A stretch of 6,484 bases of DNA from Planctomycetota bacterium (GTDB lineage: Bacteria > Planctomycetota > UBA1135 > GCA-002686595). Every line of letters begins with the position of its first letter. The stretch's first letter is position 1. The stretch covers positions 1 to 6,484 of the forward strand of contig JAQBVH010000197.1 of NCBI GenBank assembly GCA_027623615.1. Direction: 5' to 3'. Made by a program: the position numbers and the translations under genes. The notes under the pieces were generated by a model. That model saw only the letters and a list, made by a program, of their open reading frames with translations. It ran no database searches and was not told the DNA's origin. This document shows, piece by piece, positions 1-5,064 of the stretch.

Positions 1-144
1 TAGAGGGGGTTCGGGAGACGGGCCTCGGGGTGTGTGGAAAGGCCGGGGAGGGGGGGGGCGTGAAATATAGGCCACCTAGTGCGGCCAAACGGAACCACTC
101 GACGGTTCGCGGGACGCCGGGTCAGGCGTCGGCGTCTCCGGTCC

Positions 145-231
145 TCAGGAGGCACGCCTCGCTCTCGGCGGGTTCCGGAAGGAGTTCCCCTCCACGACGA
201 CGACGTGCGCGTGGTGGAGCAGCCGGGCTTC
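145..231 (-). pseudogene. C-terminal remnant of an IS21 IstB-type ATPase helper
   Basis: In the frame ending with TGA at 145-147, the minus strand reads EARLLHHAHVVVVEGNSF followed by a basic tail. This resembles the last residues of IstB (IS21 helper ATPase), where a 'DRLxHxAxxxxxxGxSxR' segment ends the protein. The AAA+ core with its Walker motifs is absent. This frame differs from that of the istA remnant just upstream, as expected for a deletion junction. The match is short and made by eye, so the family call rests partly on its position: same strand, directly after istA, where istB belongs. Confidence 0.5.
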
Positions 232-266
232 ACCTTGGGCAGATGCCCCTTCCGAGGCGTCGCCTT

Positions 267-488
267 CTACCGCTCGGCCGTCAGCAGCTCGCGAACTCGC
301 TCACGGGTCGCGTCTCGGACGGGTTGCGCGCGGGGTTCGGTCATCTGGTAGGTGCCGGGGGATGCCTCCCCGCGCAGATAGCGGCGCACGGTGGTCCGCG
401 AGATCTCGAGCTTCCTTGAGATCTGCCGGATCGAAACGCCCTGTCCATGAAGCTGCTTACACTCGAGTGCCTGACTCACTTCGATCAT
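267..488 (-). pseudogene. Truncated IS21-family transposase IstA (N-terminal HTH only)
   Basis: Seventy-three residues starting MIEVSQALECKQLHGQGVS. A helix-turn-helix follows at about residues 20-40 (SIRQISRKLEISRTTVRRYL), then GEASPGTYQ and the start of the linker. This is the usual beginning of IstA transposases, which bind the element's ends through this HTH. The rve/DDE catalytic core and C-terminal domain are missing: a TAG at 267-269 ends the frame where the deletion begins. The ATG at 486-488 is preceded by GGAG/AGAAGG, a clear ribosome-binding site. A short HTH peptide could still be made and might bind IS ends, but that is speculation. Confidence 0.7.
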
Positions 489-544
489 TCCTTCTCCGGG
501 GCTGCTGTCGGGTGTCCACCAACAGCTTCCTCGGGCTGGGACCG

Positions 545-584
545 GGGTGGGTCAGGTTTCGCGTGCCGGGTGGGTCAGGTTTCG
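545..584 (-). repeat. Two 17-bp direct repeats at the probable IS21 left end
   Basis: The 17-mer gggtgggtcaggtttcg occurs exactly at 545-561 and 568-584, a 23-bp period. On the minus strand it reads CGAAACCTGACCCACCC and lies about 60-100 bp upstream of the istA start. IS21 elements carry multiple short direct repeats inside each end that act as transposase-binding sites. Sequence, spacing and position fit that role; the assignment to IS21 is by analogy. Confidence 0.65.
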
Positions 585-630
585 TGTACCGCTTCCACCG
601 GGTTGCACAGTTGCCGCCATGTGACGCTTG

Positions 631-662
631 GTGGACCCTGTGGCCCGTTGCGTGGACCCTGT
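631..662. repeat. Pair of 11-bp direct repeats, different from the 545-584 set
   Basis: The 11-mer gtggaccctgt is found at 631-641 and again at 652-662, a 21-bp period. It is close to two helical turns, as expected for sites bound on one face of the DNA. It is unrelated in sequence to the repeats at 545-584. It could be the end of a second IS21-like element, or operator half-sites in front of the gene at 824. A small inverted repeat (cttcg/cgaag, 666-679) follows directly. No gene covers 489-823; apart from these repeats I see nothing there. Confidence 0.5.
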
Positions 663-823
663 AGGCTTCGGTATCGAAGTCGGCCCGCACTTGCAGCACC
701 GCCTTGCCCGAAACCCACGCCAGAGAGACCGCCACGTACCCTGGATGGTTGGCGGGGACCCGTGGCCATCCCCTCTCTCTGGCCTCAGATCACCCACAAG
801 AGATCCTGAGACCCCCACTTCCC

Positions 824-1366
824 ATGCTCTTGATCTGGATCCTGATTGGCCTCTTCGCCCTCGTCGTCGTCTTGCCCTACATCTTGGGGATGCTGGCTGG
901 GGATGACTACCACGGTCGGATTCGTGTGGCGTTGCCTGCTCCTCCGGAGGACATCTGGCGGGTTCTGAGGGATTGTCAGCGCCATCCCGTCAGTGGAGCC
1001 ATGGCTCAGTCGGTCACCCTGCTCGAGGAGTCGGGAGCGTGGGTCGAAGATCTTGGGAGGACTCAGCTGCGGGTCACGACCGAGATCGCCGAGGAGCCCA
1101 CCCACATGATCCTGCAGATCCGGGACCAGGTCGTGCCGATGACGGCACGTTGGGAGATCCACTTGCAACCCGGTGAAGAGGTCGGCGAGACGGAGTGCCG
1201 CATTCATAACCGCACCACCATTCGGTCTGGCACTTGGCACAGCCCGGTCTTTCGGCTGATCATGAAAGTGACCAACGCGGCAGACAAGGTGCTCCGCGAA
1301 TACCTGCGCGGTGTGGCGGGTGACTTGGGAGTCACCGCGCGGGTCATGGACCCAGGGTCTTCCTGA
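824..1366 (+). CDS. Membrane-anchored SRPBCC/START-like domain protein, 180 residues
   Basis: The protein opens with an uncleaved-looking hydrophobic segment (residues 1-24, MLLIWILIGLFALVVVLPYI), so it is probably anchored by its N-terminus. Residues ~30-165 look like an SRPBCC (polyketide cyclase/START-like) fold. There is a first strand and helix, GRIRVALPAPPEDIWRVLRD, then WVEDLG, a run of beta strands with TARWEIHLQP, the cluster TECRIHNRTTIRSG, and a long C-terminal helix (PVFRLIMKV...DKVLREYLRG). This fold makes a cavity for a lipid or other hydrophobic ligand; the ligand cannot be told. An in-frame ATG lies upstream at 704, but it would add 40 low-complexity, uncharged residues before the hydrophobic segment, so I chose 824. 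No clear Shine-Dalgarno precedes it. It stands alone between two IS fossils, with no operon partner. The family is inferred from pattern only. Confidence 0.72.
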   Translation: MLLIWILIGLFALVVVLPYILGMLAGDDYHGRIRVALPAPPEDIWRVLRDCQRHPVSGAMAQSVTLLEESGAWVEDLGRTQLRVTTEIAEEPTHMILQIRDQVVPMTARWEIHLQPGEEVGETECRIHNRTTIRSGTWHSPVFRLIMKVTNAADKVLREYLRGVAGDLGVTARVMDPGSS

Positions 1367-1377
1367 TCCTCGGTGGG

Positions 1378-1399
1378 TGTCAAGATAGTTGCCGCCTCC
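1378..1399 (-). repeat. Possible terminal inverted-repeat end of the IS3-family fossil
   Basis: The plus strand reads tgtcaagatagttgccgcct just beyond the stop of the transposase remnant (1410). On the transposase strand the element would thus end ...CTTGACA, and IS3-family ends commonly begin TG and finish CA. The distance from the stop codon, about 10-30 bp, is also usual. I did not find the matching inverted copy upstream of the remnant (before about 1969), so this is tentative. Confidence 0.3.
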
Positions 1400-1409
1400 A
1401 GTGAACCAA

Positions 1410-1890
1410 TCATGCTCCGGATCGCACCTCCAGGTTCGGAGCAGGGTTGAGCGTCACGCTGGTCACGGGCGACCACTCTCTGGTCTTGCGCGTCCAGCGC
1501 GCGGGATGGCGTTGCCTGGCCTGCTCGTAGACCTCCGCGCGAGCCTCGAGGGACTGCTGGCCTCGTGGCCTTCGTGCCGATCGCTCGGAGTGACGAAGCG
1601 GATCGAGCTGTGGAGGTGCCCGTCGTTGTACCAGCGGACGAATCTCCGCGCCCATGCACGGGCGTGTCGGGAAGTCCGGCCGGTACTTTCGCCGTCCGAA
1701 AGGCCGACTCGGAGAAGGGTTGTCGTTGGAGACTCTCGGACGTGCTTCTTTCAGGCGGGAGTAGGTTCGTTGGCGAGCCGCGAAGCCACGCCGGCCGATC
1801 CGTGCCGGCCGATCCGATGGTCGGCTGGAGCACGGCTCGGCACGTGTCCTACCTATCCATGGCCCGTAGCGGATTACCCCCACTGGTCAC
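1410..1890 (-). pseudogene. Frameshifted fossil of an IS3-family OrfB (DDE) transposase, C-terminal half
   Basis: Read on the minus strand, IS3 OrfB motifs appear in the right order but in changing frames. GNPLRAM (1878-1858) resembles the SDNGxPM block. RPRVSNDNP (1742-1716) is followed by PFSESAFRTAK (about 1720-1688), which carries the third catalytic acid, Glu. Next come KYRPDFPTRP (1688-1659), RAWARRFVRWYNDGHLHS (about 1662-1605) and the C-terminal block EARAEVYEQARQRHPARW...TLNP (1547-1443). The frame changes at about 1711-1720 (one base lost), 1687-1689 (one A gained), about 1660 (roughly 20 bases lost, removing the usual FASxxxA segment) and about 1564. A stop also lies after GNPLRAM. 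At the position expected for the second catalytic Asp I read Ser. The N-terminal half and OrfA are absent. The gene is dead. Confidence 0.78.
1790..1816. repeat. Short tandem duplication inside the transposase fossil
   Basis: The 13-mer gccggccgatccg occurs at 1790-1802 and 1804-1816 with one base between them. It lies in the part of the IS3 fossil where the reading frame cannot be followed, so it is probably a small slippage duplication acquired during decay. Confidence 0.5.
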
Positions 1891-1969
1891 CCAACGGATG
1901 GGGCGGCACCGCGACGGCTTCGCTGGTGCGGGTGCAGGGCCTCGCGCGCACTTCGGGGACCCCCGGGGT

Positions 1970-2575
1970 TCAGTACCGTCGAACAACCCCGATGACCACG
2001 CCCCGAATCTCGACCTCCTTGGTGTAGATCGGTTTCATGGTGGAATTGGCGGGCTGAAGGCGGATGCGTCCGTTCTCCTTGTAGAAGCGTTTGAGGGTCG
2101 CTTCACCGTCCGGCGATACCGCGACCACGATCTCGCCGTTGTTGGCGGTTTCGCGCCGCTCGATCAGGACGATGTCACCGTCGGCGATCGCGTCTTCGAT
2201 CATTGATTCTCCGGCCACGCGCAGGGCATAGACCTCGCGTCCATCGGGAACGAGGTCCGCCAGGTGAAGTGACTCTGGAGTCTCGATGGCCTCGATCGGA
2301 GACCCGGCTGCGATCGTGCCGAGGATTGGGAGGCTTGGACCGCCTCGTTCGCCATCCTGCTCGACCAGCTGCAGCCCGCGACTCACGCCTGGTGCGGCGC
2401 GGCGCAGGACATCCTTTCGCTCGAGCTCAGCTACGTGACCGAAGATGGTCACGCGGTTGACGCCGAAATGCTCTGCGATCTCCTCGAGGGTTGGACTCAG
2501 GTCGTGCTCCTGGGTGTAGGCCCGAAAGAACTCGAGGATCTGCTTTTGCCTGCGGGTGAGAGGAGCCGTGGTCAT
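1970..2575 (-). CDS. lexA: LexA repressor (SOS regulator, self-cleaving S24 family)
   Basis: LexA binds operators of DNA-damage genes and is inactivated when RecA filaments stimulate its self-cleavage. The 201-residue length is normal. Residues 1-70 form the winged HTH: LTRRQKQILEFF, then SPTLEEIAEHFGVNRVTIF as the recognition region, then ELERKDVLRR. The cleavage site is Ala90-Gly91 in TIAAGSP. The catalytic Ser124 lies in AGESM and Lys162 in EATLKRF, so the protease is complete. The recognition helix (GVNRVTIFGHVAEL) departs from the E. coli/B. subtilis types, so its operator may not be the canonical CTGT-N8-ACAG or GAAC-N4-GTTC. The ATG at 2573-2575 is the natural N-terminus; no Shine-Dalgarno is evident. 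Autoregulation is usual for lexA; I see only a weak candidate site at 2704-2715. It appears monocistronic, with the dead IS3 copy downstream. Confidence 0.97.
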   Translation of the reverse strand: MTTAPLTRRQKQILEFFRAYTQEHDLSPTLEEIAEHFGVNRVTIFGHVAELERKDVLRRAAPGVSRGLQLVEQDGERGGPSLPILGTIAAGSPIEAIETPESLHLADLVPDGREVYALRVAGESMIEDAIADGDIVLIERRETANNGEIVVAVSPDGEATLKRFYKENGRIRLQPANSTMKPIYTKEVEIRGVVIGVVRRY

Positions 2576-2645
2576 CGATGAGGCGGGACGGACAGGGTGC
2601 GCGTCCTCCTGCGGGAAGACTGCCTACGGGAGGCTAGGGCGGGTC

Positions 2646-2674
2646 GCCGGAGGAGCAAGGGTTGCTCCCCCGGC
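2646..2674. other. Strong hairpin in the lexA upstream region
   Basis: GCCGGAGGAGCAA (2646-2658) pairs with ttgctcccccggc (2662-2674). This gives 12 of 13 base pairs (one A/C mismatch at 2651/2669) around a GGG loop. It sits about 70 bp upstream of the lexA start and just after the stop of the possible small ORF at 2696-2785. No T-run follows on either strand, so it is not a classical Rho-independent terminator. It may be a 5'-UTR structure, a processing site or a DNA-level inverted repeat. Confidence 0.6.
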
Positions 2675-2695
2675 CACTCAGCCGGCGCGCGAGGT

Positions 2696-2785
2696 CTAGA
2701 CGACGAACGTACAGGCCACGAGCGCCCCAAAGAAGAGATAAGAAGCGAGGTCAGTGCGAGCTTGGTTTGCGATCCAGCGTGTCAT
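2696..2785 (-). CDS. Possible 29-residue single-pass membrane peptide upstream of lexA
   Basis: The minus strand carries ATG (2783-2785) to TAG (2696-2698), 29 codons. The product has a short polar N-terminal part with charges (MTRWIANQARTD) and then a hydrophobic run, LASYLFFGALVACTFVV, that reaches the C-terminus. This is the layout of a small inner-membrane peptide. It lies 120 bp upstream of lexA on the same strand. Known SOS systems include small membrane peptides of this size (TisB in E. coli, SidA in Caulobacter), but I see no sequence similarity to them. No Shine-Dalgarno or clear promoter is visible, and a 29-codon ORF can arise by chance. I therefore hold it as a candidate only. Confidence 0.25.
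   Translation of the reverse strand: MTRWIANQARTDLASYLFFGALVACTFVV
2704..2715 (-). promoter_or_regulatory. Weak candidate LexA/SOS half-site
   Basis: The minus strand reads cctgtacgttcg, which combines a CTGT half-site with a GTTCG element like those in different SOS-box types. A full symmetric partner is not present. It lies about 130 bp before the lexA start. The binding motif of this LexA is unknown, so this is a guess from resemblance only. Confidence 0.15.
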
Positions 2786-2810
2786 GGCGATTGGAATCCG
2801 GTCTGTCTGT

Positions 2811-2966
2811 GCACTCGGCCGGGGCCGTAGCGAAGGAGTGCGGTTGGGAAGAAGGGCCTCGCGCCGCTGCGCCCGTCCGGGCCGAGGGGGTGGGGACGGG
2901 CCCGGGTCTGGGGCGCCGCGGGCGAGGTGGAGTTCCCGGGAGCGAGGCGGGAGGCAACCGCCTCGC
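2811..2966. other. Series of GC-rich inverted repeats in the lexA-nadB intergenic region
   Basis: Three strong hairpins can be drawn. GCACTC (2811-2816) pairs with GAGTGC (2836-2841) and encloses CGGCC/GGCCG (2816-2820 / 2823-2827; the two stems share base 2816 as alternatives). GCCCGTCC (2871-2878) pairs perfectly with GGACGGGC (2894-2901). GCGAGGCGG (2942-2950) pairs perfectly with CCGCCTCGC (2958-2966) around a 7-base loop. None is followed by a T-run. The whole stretch 2786-3366 (about 580 bases) has no convincing protein gene. I tested it by eye for tRNA, tmRNA and RNase P signatures and found none. It may encode a structured RNA or a long leader. Confidence 0.4.
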
Positions 2967-2978
2967 CCGGGGTTCGAA

Positions 2979-3058
2979 GGCCTAACAAGGACCTAATCTA
3001 TCGGCGCTTTGAAGGCGAACAACACCCAAACGCGGGGTTTGTTAGGGCCCCCTGTTCG
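2979..3058 (+). other. Mutually exclusive stem-loops between lexA and nadB
   Basis: CCTAACAA (2981-2988) pairs perfectly with TTGTTAGG (3039-3046), extendable by GGCC on one side with a one-base bulge. The same right arm can instead pair with AACAACACCC (3018-3027 with 3034-3043, eight pairs and an internal loop). CGAACA (3016-3021) can also pair with TGTTCG (3053-3058). Competing pairings of this sort occur in riboswitches and attenuators. The stretch lies about 310 bp before the nadB start on the same strand. No known riboswitch motif was recognised, and chance pairing in GC-rich DNA is possible. Confidence 0.3.
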
Positions 3059-3350
3059 TGGGTGGCGTAAGCTCTGACGGGAAAGGGGCTTAGCTGCACC
3101 AGGCTTGTGGTGGGGACTTGTGGAAACTCCAAAACGGGCCCCAGGCGCGGCCCCGGTGTGGATCCGGTTGGCCGACCAGTTCCCGTTTGCGCGGGGTGGC
3201 CAGCTACTGCCTGATGGGGGTGGTCCGTCCTGTCCGCGTTCCGGGTTGTCCCAGCCGCAGAGTCGCTCCTCGACTCGGAGGTTCACGCGCCGGTCTGGTC
3301 CGAACTGCTCGACTGTCTTCTCCCAGCCGGGCCGACTCAGATCCACCCGC

Positions 3351-3356
3351 TACACT
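3351..3356 (+). promoter_or_regulatory. Possible -10 box for the nadB-hflX unit
   Basis: TACACT (3351-3356) matches the -10 consensus in four of six positions and lies 10 bases before the chosen nadB GTG. Used as a -10, it would yield an almost leaderless mRNA, which would suit the missing Shine-Dalgarno. No convincing -35 is seen 17 bp upstream. Confidence 0.2.
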
Positions 3357-3366
3357 ACCGGTCTTC

Positions 3367-5064
3367 GTGCCCGCGTTTACCGCAACTGCCGACCTGCACC
3401 TCGACCGCTACCTGGTGCCCTTCGACCCGCGTCGGGTCCCGCACTATCGATTCGACGTCGTCGTGCTTGGCAGCGGCGCCGCCGGGAGCCTCGCGGCCCT
3501 GACGGCGGCCAACCAGGGGCTCGCGGTCGCCCTGGTCACCAAGGCTGCCTTGGGCGAGACGAACACGCGCTACGCCCAGGGTGGAATGGCAGCCGTGCTC
3601 GGCATGGAGGACAGCTTCGACGCCCATGTGGCCGATACCCTCGAGGTGGGCTGCGGGCTGAGCGAGCCCGGAGTCGTCCGGCGCGTCGTGGAGGGCGGCC
3701 CCCTGGCCGTGCAGTGCCTGCTCGATCTTGGGACCTCGTTCGACCGCACCGAAGGAGGGGCCTTCGCCCTCTCCAGGGAGGGCGGCCACAGCCACCACCG
3801 CGTCGTGCATTCCCGCGGCACGGCCACCGGCGAGGAGATTCAGCTCCGTGTCCGCGAAGCCGTCCTCGAGCATGAGGGGGTGAGCACCTTCAGCGAGCAG
3901 TTCGTCCTCGATCTGCTCTCCGACGAGGACGATCGGGTGGTGGGCGTGCTCTGCCGGGACGGGCGCGACGAGCGCGTGGCCTTCCTCGCTTCCCAGGTCG
4001 TCCTCGCGACCGGAGGTGCAGGTCAGCTCTATCGGGAGACGACCAACCCCGCGATCGCGACGGCAGACGGCGTCGCCATGGCCGTGCGGGCCGGTGCGTC
4101 GGTGCGGGACATGGAGTTCGTCCAGTTCCATCCCACATGTCTCTACATCGCGGGTGCGGCCCGCGTTCTGATCTCAGAGGTCCTGCGCGGCGCCGGCGGC
4201 GTCCTGCGCGACCGATATGGCCACCGCTTCATGCAGGAGCATCACCCTGCTGCCGAGCTCGCGCCCCGGGACGTCGTCAGCAGGGCAGCTTTCGAGCGGA
4301 TGGTGGCCACCAACGACACGAGCGTCTACCTCGACCTCAGCGACCTGGACCGGGACCCTCATCGGGTCTTTCCAGGCGTCTCGAGCATCTGCCGCTTCTT
4401 CGGCATCGACATCGCCAAGGACCCGATCCCCGTGCGCCCAGGCTGTCACTACCAGGTCGGCGGGCTGTGGGTCGACAAGGAGGGGCGTACCACAGTTCAA
4501 GGCCTTTGGGCGGTCGGCGAGTGCTCGAGCACCGGCTTGCATGGCGCCAACCGCATGGGCTCCAACTCCCTGCTCGAAGCGATCGTCTGCGGGCAGTGGG
4601 TCGGCAAGGCGGCTGCGGACGCGGCCCGCGAAGTGCCGCAGCGGCTGATCGTTCCGACCAGCCGCCGTGAAGGGCCGCCCGCGCCGCCCGTGCAGGTGAA
4701 CGTTGCCGACCTGACCTACTCCTTGAAGTCGCTGATGTGGCGTCAGCTCGGGGTGGAGCGCGGCGGAGAGGGCATCGCCGATGCCCTCGACAGTCTGGCC
4801 TTCTGGCGTCGCGCGGTGGGGCAGCTGCCCCTGGTCGACGCCGCAGGCTGGGAGCTGGCGAACATGTTGACCACCGCCACCCTGATCGCGCTCGGCGCAC
4901 AGGCGCGCACCGAGTCCCGGGGCGTGCACTATCGTCTCGATCACCGTGAGGCCGACGACGCCTGGCACCGCCACCTGGTGCAGACGCCAATCTCCAGCGG
5001 GGTCGGTGTGCGTGCCCTCGAGCTGCGCAGCGAAGAGCTGTTCGAACAGACGATCCGTTCATGA
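3367..5064 (+). CDS. nadB: L-aspartate oxidase, first enzyme of de novo NAD synthesis
   Basis: NadB oxidises L-aspartate to iminoaspartate using FAD, with oxygen or fumarate as acceptor. NadA then makes quinolinate. With the GTG start at 3367 the protein has 565 residues, near the usual ~540. The dinucleotide-binding loop is VVVLGSGAAGS (residues 31-41). Further family motifs follow: NTRYAQGG (66-73), EGGHSHHRVVHS (138-149), TGGAGQLYRETTNP (215-228), FHPT (254-257), APRDVVSRA (299-307), GCHYQVGG (359-366) and GLHGANRMGSNSLLEA (390-405). The C-terminal helical domain ends with ESRGVHYRLDH (516-526). The open frame extends upstream to 3118, but that part is arginine-rich and unlike NadB. The RYLVPFDPRR segment before the FAD motif is typical, so GTG 3367 fits best; GTG 3415 is a weaker choice. 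No Shine-Dalgarno is apparent. It overlaps hflX by four bases. No nadA or nadC is in the window. Confidence 0.96.
   Translation: MPAFTATADLHLDRYLVPFDPRRVPHYRFDVVVLGSGAAGSLAALTAANQGLAVALVTKAALGETNTRYAQGGMAAVLGMEDSFDAHVADTLEVGCGLSEPGVVRRVVEGGPLAVQCLLDLGTSFDRTEGGAFALSREGGHSHHRVVHSRGTATGEEIQLRVREAVLEHEGVSTFSEQFVLDLLSDEDDRVVGVLCRDGRDERVAFLASQVVLATGGAGQLYRETTNPAIATADGVAMAVRAGASVRDMEFVQFHPTCLYIAGAARVLISEVLRGAGGVLRDRYGHRFMQEHHPAAELAPRDVVSRAAFERMVATNDTSVYLDLSDLDRDPHRVFPGVSSICRFFGIDIAKDPIPVRPGCHYQVGGLWVDKEGRTTVQGLWAVGECSSTGLHGANRMGSNSLLEAIVCGQWVGKAAADAAREVPQRLIVPTSRREGPPAPPVQVNVADLTYSLKSLMWRQLGVERGGEGIADALDSLAFWRRAVGQLPLVDAAGWELANMLTTATLIALGAQARTESRGVHYRLDHREADDAWHRHLVQTPISSGVGVRALELRSEELFEQTIRS

Larger units (their letters stand above)
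145..590 (-). mobile_element. Remnant of an IS21-family insertion sequence with a large internal deletion
   Basis: Read on the minus strand, this stretch holds, in order, direct repeats typical of an IS21 end (545-584), the 5' end of istA (488-267) and the 3' end of istB (about 231-145). A full IS21 element carries istA of roughly 350-500 codons followed by istB of about 250 codons. Here only about 73 and 29 recognisable codons remain, so most of both genes has been lost between about 229 and 269. The outer left limit is approximate. I found no inverted copy of the terminal repeat in bases 1-144, so the other end is missing, diverged or outside the window. The element cannot move by itself. 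Confidence 0.6.

Noticed and set aside
119..126. gggtcagg near the left edge as the second IS21 end
   Set aside because: It is in the same orientation as the 545-584 repeats; the opposite end should carry the inverted form, and only eight bases match.
457..735. Minus-strand 92-codon frame over the repeat region
   Set aside because: It runs through both repeat pairs and overlaps the istA start in another frame; no domain is recognisable.
704..823. Longer N-terminus for the SRPBCC gene from ATG 704
   Set aside because: The 40 added residues are proline/arginine-rich, show no domain, and would bury the membrane anchor; ATG 824 fits the hydrophobic start.
1951..1969. cggggacccccgggg after lexA as a terminator
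   Set aside because: The stem is short with almost no loop space, and no T-run follows on the minus strand.
1389..2206. Long plus-strand frames across 1389-2027 and 1565-2206
   Set aside because: They lie opposite the IS3 fossil and lexA and show no family features; they are antisense frames of GC-rich DNA.
2966..2984. ggttcgaagg as the T-arm of a tRNA
   Set aside because: The loop resembles GTTCGAA, but the flanks do not form the 5-bp T stem, and no acceptor, D or anticodon arms are found.
2993..3346. Minus-strand 117-codon frame before nadB
   Set aside because: It has no recognisable domain and no ribosome-binding site, and it overlaps the putative structured region; it looks like chance in GC-rich DNA.
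2786..3366. RNase P RNA, tmRNA, 6S RNA or a known NAD riboswitch
   Set aside because: The conserved motifs of RNase P and tmRNA were not found on either strand. ctgttcgtggg at 3052-3062 vaguely recalls 6S RNA, but no closing stem and central bubble of the right size could be drawn. No riboswitch core was recognised.
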